Origin: JAWCQZ01 sp964486625
GTDB taxonomy: Archaea > Halobacteriota > Syntropharchaeia > JACQPP01
Reading direction: 5' to 3'
NCBI GenBank assembly: GCA_964486625.1
Contig: CAZANW010000045.1
Span: forward strand, 1-17,316
DNA length: 17,316 nucleotides
Shown: piece by piece, positions 12,119-17,316 of the stretch
How positions within the stretch are numbered: the stretch's first letter is position 1
Layout: each line of letters opens with the position of its first letter
Program-made: the position numbers and the translations under genes
The notes under the pieces: generated by a model
The model's input: the letters and a program-made list of their open reading frames with translations, nothing else
What the model was told of the DNA's origin: nothing
Databases searched by the model: none

Positions 12119-12805
12119 ATGGCGCAGGACGAGGGCTACGACGAGGCGCTGCGCTCGAACCTCCGCCGCCTCTCCTCCCTCGGGACCACCATCGAGGAGG
12201 TCCGTGACCGCCCCTTCAAGCGGCTCCAGAGCCTGGAGATTGCGGTGGCCCGCCTCTCGGAGCAGGTCCGGACCGCCGTGGGGCGGGAGGAGACGGCCCG
12301 CCTCCGGGAATCCATGGACGACCTCGCCCGGCGCCTCGACGCCATCGAGCGGGGCCTCCGGGACACGAGTCCCATTGCGAAAATCGAGCGGGAACTCCGC
12401 TCCTCCCTGGCGGGCCTCGACGAGCGGGTGAAGGGGCTCGACCGCTCCCTCCGCGAGTCGGTGAAGAAACTCTCCCAAATCGACTCCGAAATCATCAACG
12501 AACTGGCCCAGTTCCAGGAGCTCCTCGGGGAGGAGGCCCCGGAGCCCCCGCCCCGGAAGGCCCCCGAGGCCCGGCCCCCTCCGGCGAGGACGAGGGCTCC
12601 GCCCCCCTCCCCGGCCCCCCGGGCCGACGCGCGGGGCCTCCGGGAGGAGCTGGCGAAGGAGCGGGAGCGGCTCCTCGCCCAACTGGGGAGGGCCACCGAG
12701 GAGCACGGCTCGGGCCAGCTCTCCACCGGGGAGTACGAGGAGCTGCTGCGGAAGGGGGAGGAGCGGCTCGCGCAAATCGACGAGGAGCTGGAGCGGGCGG
12801 GGTGA
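12119..12805 (+). CDS. Coiled-coil protein with Pro-rich linker
   Basis: The 228-residue protein is helical from about 8 to 140, with heptad-like Leu/Ile spacing and many Arg/Glu pairs, consistent with a coiled coil. A Pro/Ala/Arg linker (about 143-175) is followed by a second helical segment (GLREELAKERERLLAQLGRA to the end). Its final part, GQLSTGEYEELLRKGEERL, resembles the helical hairpins of archaeal coiled-coil proteins of unknown role. No signal peptide or membrane helix is seen. It lies 30 nt after the carbonic-anhydrase-like gene; a short T-run at 12090-12094 may separate the transcripts. It ends 2 nt from the convergent metallo-beta-lactamase gene. The function is unknown. Confidence 0.8.
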   Translation: MAQDEGYDEALRSNLRRLSSLGTTIEEVRDRPFKRLQSLEIAVARLSEQVRTAVGREETARLRESMDDLARRLDAIERGLRDTSPIAKIERELRSSLAGLDERVKGLDRSLRESVKKLSQIDSEIINELAQFQELLGEEAPEPPPRKAPEARPPPARTRAPPPSPAPRADARGLREELAKERERLLAQLGRATEEHGSGQLSTGEYEELLRKGEERLAQIDEELERAG

Positions 12806-12807
12806 CT

Positions 12808-13557
12808 TCAAATTTCGAGTTCGGATAATTCCCGGCCCGCTTCGATTTTCCCCCCGAACGTCCCGCGCGCCTCCGACTCCAGCGCACCGGGAGCGGCCCC
12901 GGGACTCATGTGGACCAGGAGCAACCGCTCCGCGCCGGCGGCCTGCGCCACCTCCCCCGCCTGGCGGGCCGAGGAGTGGCCGTAGCGGTTCGCCGCCTCC
13001 TCGCGGGAGGCGTCACTGCTCGCCTCGTGGACCAGGAGCCCGCACCCCCGGGCGAGGGCCGCCACCCGCTCGCAGGGGGCGGTGTCGGCCGAGTAGCAGA
13101 GGGGCCCGATGCGGAGGCCGTAGGTGGGGACCCCATGGACGGTGAGGGCCGCCTTGGGCGAGCCGGGGACCCGCGGCGCGGCCCGCTCCCCGTCCAACTC
13201 CTTGAATTTGACCTCGAACGGGACCTTCTCCCAGAAGCCCGGGAAGGAGAACTCCACCACCGAGCGGACCACCGGCGCCGCCCCGGCGGGGAGGAGGAGG
13301 TTCACGGGCTCGCTCCGGCGGGCGACTGACATGTCGTGCAGGAGCATCGGCAACCCGAGCAGGTGGTCTCCGTGGGTGTGGCTCAAGGCGACCGTGTCGA
13401 GCGCTTCGGGACGGTGGCCCGACCTCACCAGCATGTGGGGGACCGTGGGGCCGCAGTCGAAGAGGTGGAGGAGCTCCTCATGCTCGACGAGGAGCGAGGT
13501 GGAGGTCCGCTCCGCCTGGGAGTCGGCGGAGCCGGTGCCGAGGAGGGTGATTTTCAT
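12808..13557 (-). CDS. RNase Z-like metallo-beta-lactamase-fold hydrolase
   Basis: The 249-residue protein has an MKITLLGTGSADSQ start typical of the family and the dinuclear metal motif HTHGDH (H60, H62, D64, H65). Further ligands are H141 (TVHGVP), D158 (YSADT) and the final H216 (LVHMSP), with GHSSA at 193-197. The YSADT/PCE/LLVHEAS segments follow the order of RNase Z, which cleaves precursor tRNA 3' trailers. The protein is shorter than canonical RNase Z (about 300), and I do not see a clear exosite arm, so an RNase Z-like phosphodiesterase is the careful call. A structured inverted-repeat element lies 11 nt upstream of the start and could be in the 5' leader. Confidence 0.85.
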   Translation of the reverse strand: MKITLLGTGSADSQAERTSTSLLVEHEELLHLFDCGPTVPHMLVRSGHRPEALDTVALSHTHGDHLLGLPMLLHDMSVARRSEPVNLLLPAGAAPVVRSVVEFSFPGFWEKVPFEVKFKELDGERAAPRVPGSPKAALTVHGVPTYGLRIGPLCYSADTAPCERVAALARGCGLLVHEASSDASREEAANRYGHSSARQAGEVAQAAGAERLLLVHMSPGAAPGALESEARGTFGGKIEAGRELSELEI

Positions 13558-13568
13558 CGGCCCCACAA

Positions 13569-13684
13569 GGCGCTCATTCGGGTCAAGGTTTCGGTCCTCC
13601 GGACTGCATCCCCGCAAGCGGGGATGCAGTTGCACCCGCCCTTCGGCCAAGTGCAACGCGAAACCATGACTCCGAATGAGCGCC
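13569..13684 (+). repeat. Structured inverted-repeat element A
   Basis: The outer arms GGCGCTCATTCGG (13569-13581) and 13672-13684 pair perfectly over 13 bp. Next come a single bulged T on the 3' side (13671), a GTCA/TGAC helix, an A-A mismatch (13586/13666) and a GGTTTCG/CGAAACC helix (13587-13593 with 13659-13665). Inside are a perfect hairpin with 13-bp arms (13603-13615 / 13618-13630) and a possible GTTGCAC/GTGCAAC hairpin (13629-13635 / 13651-13657). It could be a branched RNA or a small inverted-repeat insertion. No clear target duplication is visible. Confidence 0.7.
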
Positions 13685-13787
13685 AAAAATAGATTGAGCC
13701 TGGTGGGCCTCAGAGGAGAGAGGAAAAAATAGAGGGGTTGTTATTATTTTCCCTCTCCCGTCCGGCCCGCGGCCTTATTTTATTTCT

Positions 13788-13856
13788 CGCGCCATCGGGA
13801 GTATGGTTTTCGCGTCCGAGCGGAGCGAGGACCGAAAACCTTACCCCGATGGCGCG
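13788..13856 (-). repeat. Structured inverted-repeat element B (homologue of A)
   Basis: Read on the minus strand, the arms pair over 12 bp (13788-13799 with 13845-13856). Then come one bulged T, a GTA/TAC helix, an A-A mismatch, a GGTTTTCG/CGAAAACC helix and a GTCC/GGAC tip with a TCGCTCCGCTC loop. The order of bulge, short helix, mismatch and GGTTT helix is the same as in element A, but the paired bases differ in a compensated way. It begins 13 nt after the PUA gene stop and may act in its 3' end. Confidence 0.7.
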
Positions 13857-13869
13857 TCTCCGTGCGTTC

Positions 13870-14370
13870 TCACGGCTCGAACTTCCACAACTCATCCCCG
13901 ACGTAGTGCAGGTTCTCCACCGCCTTCCCCTTCCCCCGCACCATCGCGCCCCCCTCCGCCAGCGCCCGCCCGACGGCGAGCGCCTTCCCGTGGGTCTCCT
14001 CCTTCACCACCAGCAGGTCGCCGGGCAACAGCGCCGGGTCCGCCGCCGTGATTCCGGGGGCCATCACGTTCGCGCCGTTGCAGACGAAGGGGACCGCCCC
14101 CCGGTCCACCACCACCACCCGCCTCCCGGGGCCGGGCGGCAGCAGCTTCAGGGCCCCCTTCACGGTGAGGAACCACCCCTCCCCGGGGTTCCAGAGCAGT
14201 GGCTCCCCCTTCGACAGGACCACATCGAGGGATTTCCCCTTGCCCTCCAGGGAGACCTGTTCCAGGGGCTCCTCCAGCGGCAGGGGCCCGAGGAGTTCCC
14301 GGAGCCGGGCCTGGAGCGCCTCTGCTTCCTTCCGCTTCAGGAAGTGGCGGCCTTTCGCTTGGAGGCCCAT
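13870..14370 (-). CDS. PUA-domain RNA-binding protein (archaeal MCT-1/Tma20-like)
   Basis: The 166-residue protein has an N-terminal domain of about 80 residues (GRHFLKRKEAEALQARL onward) and a C-terminal PUA domain from about 85 (VVVVDRGAVPFVCNGANVMAPGI, PGDLLVVKEE, KALAVGRALAEGGAM, GKGKAVENLHYVGDELW). This two-domain layout is that of archaeal relatives of eukaryotic MCT-1/Tma20 and of the N-terminal part of eIF2D, proteins acting in translation re-initiation and ribosome recycling. The archaeal protein's exact role is less certain. The length is normal. It is divergent from lsm. The stop is 13 nt from structured element B. Confidence 0.9.
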   Translation of the reverse strand: MGLQAKGRHFLKRKEAEALQARLRELLGPLPLEEPLEQVSLEGKGKSLDVVLSKGEPLLWNPGEGWFLTVKGALKLLPPGPGRRVVVVDRGAVPFVCNGANVMAPGITAADPALLPGDLLVVKEETHGKALAVGRALAEGGAMVRGKGKAVENLHYVGDELWKFEP

Positions 14371-14412
14371 CCCGGAGCGGGGCGCGCTGCCACTTGAACC
14401 TGGCCCGACAAC

Positions 14413-14420
14413 CTCTTTAT
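14413..14420 (+). promoter_or_regulatory. TATA box for lsm-rpl37e
   Basis: CTCTTTAT is centred about 25 nt before the lsm ATG at 14442, the leaderless spacing. The downstream CCGGAGGGGGG could also act as a ribosome binding site if transcription begins earlier. Confidence 0.55.
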
Positions 14421-14441
14421 CCCCGGAGGGGGGTTCCCTCG

Positions 14442-14663
14442 ATGGTCCAGAGGCCCCTCGACATCCTCAACTCCACCCTGAACACCCCCGTCCTGGTCAA
14501 GATTCGCGGCAACCGCGAGCTCCGCGGGAAACTGGAGTCCTACGACGTCCACATGAACCTGGTCCTGAAGGAGGCGGAGGAGCGGGTCCAGGATGGACAG
14601 CCGAGGAAGCTGGGGACCGTCGTGGTCCGGGGCGACAACATCGTGTTCATCTCGCCTCCATAG
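14442..14663 (+). CDS. Archaeal Sm-like protein (Lsm / SmAP)
   Basis: This 73-residue Sm fold has an N-terminal helix (RPLDILNSTLN), the Sm1 motif (PVLVKIRGNRELRGKLESYDVHMNLVLKEAEE) with the key D-x-H-M-N-L, and the Sm2 motif (VVVRGDNIVFIS, R-G-D-N). These residues form the U-rich RNA-binding pocket of heptameric rings. Archaeal Sm-like proteins bind oligo-U tracts and small RNAs. The gene starts at an ATG about 25 nt after a TATA box. It is followed after 9 nt by rpl37e, an arrangement found widely in archaea. The identification is secure. Confidence 0.95.
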   Translation: MVQRPLDILNSTLNTPVLVKIRGNRELRGKLESYDVHMNLVLKEAEERVQDGQPRKLGTVVVRGDNIVFISPP

Positions 14664-14672
14664 GAGCGTGCC

Positions 14673-14825
14673 GTGACCACCGCCAGTTTCGGGAAGCGGA
14701 ACGTCAAGAAGACCCACATCCGGTGCCGGAGGTGCGGCCGCGTCGCGTTCCACGTCCGCCACCGCCTCTGCGCCCACTGCGGCTACCCGAGGCCCCGGTG
14801 GCGGGTCGGGGTCAACCATCCGTAA
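14673..14825 (+). CDS. rpl37e: Ribosomal protein L37e (eL37)
   Basis: This 50-residue zinc-binding ribosomal protein of the large subunit is present in archaea and eukaryotes only. It starts at a GTG with GGAG 7 nt upstream and ends at TAA. The sequence begins (M)TTASFGKRNVKKTHIRCRRC and holds the four cysteines of the ribbon: C18, C21, C33 and C36. The surrounding residues are highly basic, suited to rRNA binding. The family ending PRWRVG is slightly shorter than eukaryotic forms, as expected in archaea. It lies 9 nt after lsm and is probably co-transcribed with it. Confidence 0.95.
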   Translation: MTTASFGKRNVKKTHIRCRRCGRVAFHVRHRLCAHCGYPRPRWRVGVNHP

Positions 14826-14878
14826 GTTCGTCAATCTTTGCAGGGGCGGGGGAGAGCGGGCCTGTGGACGGTGCCCTG

Positions 14879-14897
14879 CCGTGAACTTCGTTCACGG
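14879..14897. terminator. Hairpin between rpl37e and the convergent membrane-protein gene
   Basis: CCGTGAAC-TTC-GTTCACGG is a perfect 8-bp stem with a 3-nt loop. It lies between the converging rpl37e and minus-strand membrane-protein genes. No T-run follows directly, so it may be a pause or processing structure rather than a strict terminator. Confidence 0.5.
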
Positions 14898-14905
14898 GCT
14901 CCGAC

Positions 14906-15313
14906 TCAGAACCGGAGCGCCCCGAACCCCTTCTGCTTGGGCGTTTGCCCGAAGAGGGACTTCCCCAAGCCCACGCCGACGTAGAGCCAGAGGGGGTAGG
15001 AGAGGAAATTCACGAGGGCCAGGGGCCAGGCCGCGGGGCTCGGCTTGAGGCCGAGGGGGAGGCAGGAGTTCCACATGAAGTAGTTGGAATCGCCGCATGC
15101 CCCCGGCCCCAGGAGCGCCTCCATGGCGGGGGCGAAGGGATTGGGAATCAGATTCAGGTAGAGCGGGACGGAGACGAGGTAGAAGAGGATGAGAACCAGG
15201 GCCCCGAGGAACTGGAGCCAGTCCTTGTTGCGCTTGGCCAGCCGGCGGTTGTAGAGCCAGACGAGGAGAATCCCGATGCCGAAGAGCAGGATGGGATCCA
15301 GGAAGAAACTCAT
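14906..15313 (-). CDS. Small multi-pass membrane protein in the uppS operon
   Basis: The 135-residue protein has three clear hydrophobic segments. These are DPILLFGIGILLVWLY (about 6-21), LQFLGALVLILFYLVSVPLY (about 33-52) and a C-terminal pair around WPLALVNFLSYPLWLYVGVGLG (about 98-119). A loop with two cysteines (GPGACGDS and WNSCLP) lies between the second and third. I recognise no family. Its ATG overlaps the stop of the SDR gene (ATGA), so it is the last gene of the uppS-SDR operon and probably works with those enzymes at the membrane, perhaps on polyprenyl lipid. The two loop cysteines could form a disulfide outside the cell. Confidence 0.8.
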   Translation of the reverse strand: MSFFLDPILLFGIGILLVWLYNRRLAKRNKDWLQFLGALVLILFYLVSVPLYLNLIPNPFAPAMEALLGPGACGDSNYFMWNSCLPLGLKPSPAAWPLALVNFLSYPLWLYVGVGLGKSLFGQTPKQKGFGALRF

Positions 15314-16353
15314 ACGTCGAGCCACCCCTGCTGGCGATACCAGCCGACGGTCTCCCAGATTCCCTTCCGGTAGTCGGCGTAGTCGAATTCGAAGCCGAGC
15401 TTCTTGATTTTGGCGTTGCTGAAGAGGTAGGAGTTCATCATGTAGTTCACCGTGTCCACCTCGAGGGGCGGGCGGACCCCCTTCCCCATCTTGCGCGCCT
15501 TGGCCTCCATCTTGGTGGCGATGCGGAGGAACATCTTGTGCATCATCGGGAAGAGGGCGTAGGGGACGATGAGCCGGTGCGCCTTCACGTTCAGGAGCGG
15601 CATGGTGAACTCCATGAGTTCGTCGGCGGTCGGGTGGACGTCGGCGACGGCGTTGTAAACCTCCCCGACGGTCTGCGTCTTGCCGGACAGGAAGAGCGCC
15701 GCCCGGCAGACGTCGGTGACGTAGACCATGGGGATGCGGACCCGCTTGCTCTGGGGATAGACGGAGGGGATGACCGTCAGGATGCCCTGGGAGAGCAGCT
15801 TGAAGAAGTTGAACATCCCGTAGTGGTTCCGGGGGCCGTAGGTGGGGGCGGGGCGGATCGCCGTCAGCGGCAGCCCGTTCTCCTTGACGAACTTCATCCC
15901 GAGCAGCTCCTGCTCCCACTTGGTCTTCTCGTAGTTGTTGCTCGGGTTCTTCGGGGACTCCTCCGTGGTGGGCAGCTCCTTGCAGGGCCCGTAGACCCCC
16001 ACGGTGGACCAGTGAATCACCCGCTTCACCTTGCTGTCGAGAAGGGCGTCGCAGAGGTTCTGCATGCCGACCACGTTGACCTTGTGGAGCAATTCGTAGG
16101 GCGCGAAGTAGTCGAAGACCGAGGCGACGTTGAACACCATGTCCACGTCCTTCAGCGCGGGCTTCAGGGTCTCGGGTTTGGTCAGGTCCGACGGCACGAA
16201 CTCGGCGCCGATCCGCTTCACGTGCTCCTGGTTGGCCGAGGGGAGGTCGGTGGCCCGGACCGCGTAGCCCTGGGCTTGGAGGAGGTCCATGGCGTGGGAG
16301 CCCATGAAGCCGCACGCCCCGGTGACCAAGACGCGGCCGCCGTCCCGGCTCAT
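15310..16353 (-). CDS. NAD(P)-dependent SDR-family epimerase/dehydrogenase (3-beta-HSD-like)
   Basis: The 347-residue extended short-chain dehydrogenase has a Rossmann motif TGACGFMGSH (G12, G15, G18), an acidic ATDLPS at the end of strand 2 (D36, favouring NAD), S116/T117 in HWSTVGVYG, and the catalytic pair Y141-x3-K145. The central AIRPAPTYGPRNHYGMFNFF segment and the membrane-leaning hydrophobic C-terminal half resemble 3-beta-hydroxysteroid-dehydrogenase-like and NAD-dependent epimerase proteins. The substrate is unknown. The position between cis-prenyltransferase uppS and a small membrane protein suggests a prenyl-lipid alcohol or a lipid-linked sugar. The start has GGGGAGGGG upstream, 16 nt after the uppS stop. 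Confidence 0.88.
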   Translation of the reverse strand: MSRDGGRVLVTGACGFMGSHAMDLLQAQGYAVRATDLPSANQEHVKRIGAEFVPSDLTKPETLKPALKDVDMVFNVASVFDYFAPYELLHKVNVVGMQNLCDALLDSKVKRVIHWSTVGVYGPCKELPTTEESPKNPSNNYEKTKWEQELLGMKFVKENGLPLTAIRPAPTYGPRNHYGMFNFFKLLSQGILTVIPSVYPQSKRVRIPMVYVTDVCRAALFLSGKTQTVGEVYNAVADVHPTADELMEFTMPLLNVKAHRLIVPYALFPMMHKMFLRIATKMEAKARKMGKGVRPPLEVDTVNYMMNSYLFSNAKIKKLGFEFDYADYRKGIWETVGWYRQQGWLDV

Positions 16354-16369
16354 CGGTCCCCTCCCCCCC

Positions 16370-17197
16370 TCATGCCGGATGCCTCCCCGCCCCCCCCGGG
16401 GCCGGCCGGGGCAGCGGGCCGGGGCCCGCCGGGGACTCGGTCATCCTCCGCTGGAAGGTCCGGACCGCCCGGAGGAAGTCCACCTTCCGGAACTCGGGCC
16501 AGTAGGGGGCGCAGAAGTAGGCCGCCGACTCGTTCCCGGCCGCCTGCCAGGGGAGGAAGTTGCTGGTCCGGGACTCGCCGCCGGTCCGGATGATGAGGTC
16601 CACCGAGGCGGCCCCGGGGCCGGCGTAGAGGTGGCGGGCCACGTCCTCCTCCGTGACGCTGCCGGGGTCCACCTCCCCGGCTTCCACCCGGCGGGCCAGG
16701 GCCCGGGCCGTGTCCACGATCTCCTGGCGGCCGCCGTATGCGAGGGCCACGTAGAGCTGGTAGCGGGTGTGCCCCTGGGTCTGCTCCTCCAGGTGCTTGG
16801 CCGCCTCCAGGACCTCGGGGGGCAGCAGGTCGGTCCGGCCGATGGTCTGGACCCGGATGGAGTCCCGCTCCAGCCGGCCGTCCCGCGCCGCCGCCTCGAT
16901 TTTGTCCTTCATGAGGCGGAAGAGGGCCCCCTTCTCCTCGTGGCTCCGCCCGAAGTTCTCGGTGGAGAAGGCGAAGATGGTCAGGACCGGGATTCCCAAT
17001 TCGCCGCACCAGTTCAGGACCCGCTCGGTGGTGTCGGCCCCCCGCCGGTAGCCCTCCTGCTGGGGGAGGCCGCGCTCGGCGGCGTACCTCCGGTTCCCGT
17101 CCATGATGATCGCCACGTGGCGGGGGAGGGTTCCCCGGCGGACCTCCCGGAGGAGGCGCCACCCGTAGAGCCGGTAGAGGGGCCCGAGCCAACCCAT
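16370..17197 (-). CDS. uppS: Cis-prenyltransferase (undecaprenyl diphosphate synthase family)
   Basis: The 275-residue enzyme extends an allylic diphosphate with isopentenyl diphosphate units in cis configuration, making the long polyprenyl diphosphate used as lipid carrier for glycosylation. Visible motifs are HVAIIMDGNRRYA (catalytic D33 and the GNRR diphosphate site), TIFAFSTENFGR (77-84 region), and the closing RTGGESRTSNFLPWQ (R204, R210) with a conserved acidic residue in AAGNE. The length fits archaeal homologues; the last 25 residues are Pro/Gly-rich and probably disordered. A TATA box (about 17221-17226) lies about 27 nt before the ATG, giving a leaderless transcript. It is the first gene of an operon with the SDR and a membrane protein. 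Confidence 0.94.
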   Translation of the reverse strand: MGWLGPLYRLYGWRLLREVRRGTLPRHVAIIMDGNRRYAAERGLPQQEGYRRGADTTERVLNWCGELGIPVLTIFAFSTENFGRSHEEKGALFRLMKDKIEAAARDGRLERDSIRVQTIGRTDLLPPEVLEAAKHLEEQTQGHTRYQLYVALAYGGRQEIVDTARALARRVEAGEVDPGSVTEEDVARHLYAGPGAASVDLIIRTGGESRTSNFLPWQAAGNESAAYFCAPYWPEFRKVDFLRAVRTFQRRMTESPAGPGPLPRPAPGGAGRHPA

Positions 17198-17316
17198 CGG
17201 AGGGGAATGCTCAAGCCGTGATTTAACCCTTCTCTGTCGCCGGACCCCTTAGAGAGGGGGGAGGGGGGCCTCTGGCCCCCCTCCCCCCCCCCCCTTCCGG
17301 TCCCATTCCTCTCCCC
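17198..17316. promoter_or_regulatory. uppS promoter region and long G/C hairpin
   Basis: The TATA-like ATTTAA (17221-17226) is spaced for a leaderless uppS transcript. Farther right, perfect 15-bp arms (17256-17270 and 17274-17288), built of two six-base G runs and CC against their complement, enclose a 3-nt loop TCT. C runs continue to 17294. No gene is seen. The hairpin may terminate a gene beyond the right edge. Confidence 0.6.

Larger units (their letters stand above)
13558..13869. other. 312-bp gene-free stretch with two structured elements and A/T-rich spacer
   Basis: I see no gene here. It contains structured element A (13569-13684), an A/T-rich purine/pyrimidine spacer (13685-13787) and structured element B (13788-13856). 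The spacer holds possible TATA sequences and a weak GAGAGG...CCCTCTC hairpin at about 13716-13758. Reading leftward, the PUA gene ends into B, and A precedes the RNase Z-like gene. Confidence 0.7.

Noticed and set aside
13603..13630. CRISPR repeat or array at the palindrome
   Set aside because: Only a single palindrome exists, with no repeat-spacer periodicity and no cas genes in the window.
13558..13686. Longer start for the RNase Z-like protein (43 extra residues)
   Set aside because: The extension is translated from structured element A, and the family normally begins at MKITLLGTGS.

Overview
This is a GC-rich archaeal chromosome segment carrying one integrated mobile element. Archaeal identity rests on a thermosome C-terminus (Gly/Met-rich tail), ribosomal protein L37e, an archaeal Lsm protein, a Tsr3 rRNA-modification enzyme, an MCT-1-like PUA protein, a single-domain KaiC-like ATPase, and TATA-like boxes centred about 24-28 nt before start codons (leaderless transcripts). 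The gene set and GC content would fit a euryarchaeal or Thermoplasmatota-type lineage, but I cannot place it from sequence alone.

Left edge (1-424): the end of a thermosome gene, then an intact tRNA-Arg(CCG) on the minus strand.

Integrated element (about 401-7776): it is bounded by exact 24-bp direct repeats equal to nucleotides 1-24 of the tRNA. Integration was therefore at the 5' end of the tRNA gene, so the tRNA lost its own promoter and must use one supplied by the element. The element encodes a tyrosine integrase with a C-terminal zinc ribbon, a hypothetical protein, a ribbon-helix-helix regulator, a large primase-polymerase/DUF3631-type ATPase fusion, and several small proteins. These include a 40-residue zinc ribbon and a C2H2/double-zinc-ribbon protein. 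Many neighbouring genes overlap by ATGA. A hairpin followed by a T-run separates these from a convergent minus-strand operon: AbrB-like antitoxin, BrnT-like toxin and a zinc-ribbon protein. No capsid, terminase or conjugation gene is visible, so it looks like an integrated plasmid or minimal replicon.

Host segment right of the element (7777-17316): a membrane protein and a divergent secreted/anchored Cys-motif protein; an archaeal HAD phosphatase (phosphoglycolate-phosphatase type) and a KaiC-like ATPase; divergently tsr3, a gamma-carbonic-anhydrase-like protein and a coiled-coil protein; a convergent RNase Z-like metallo-beta-lactamase protein; a 312-bp gene-free stretch; a PUA protein divergent from lsm-rpl37e; and a uppS - SDR - small membrane protein operon read leftward.

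The least expected signals are two. First, the integration swaps promoters: the tRNA and the integrase appear to share one palindromic TATA box, and the displaced native tRNA promoter now points into the element's toxin-antitoxin operon. Second, two structured inverted-repeat elements in the gap at 13558-13869 share the same bulge and internal mismatch while their paired arms differ in a compensated way. That suggests a conserved structured RNA or DNA element family.
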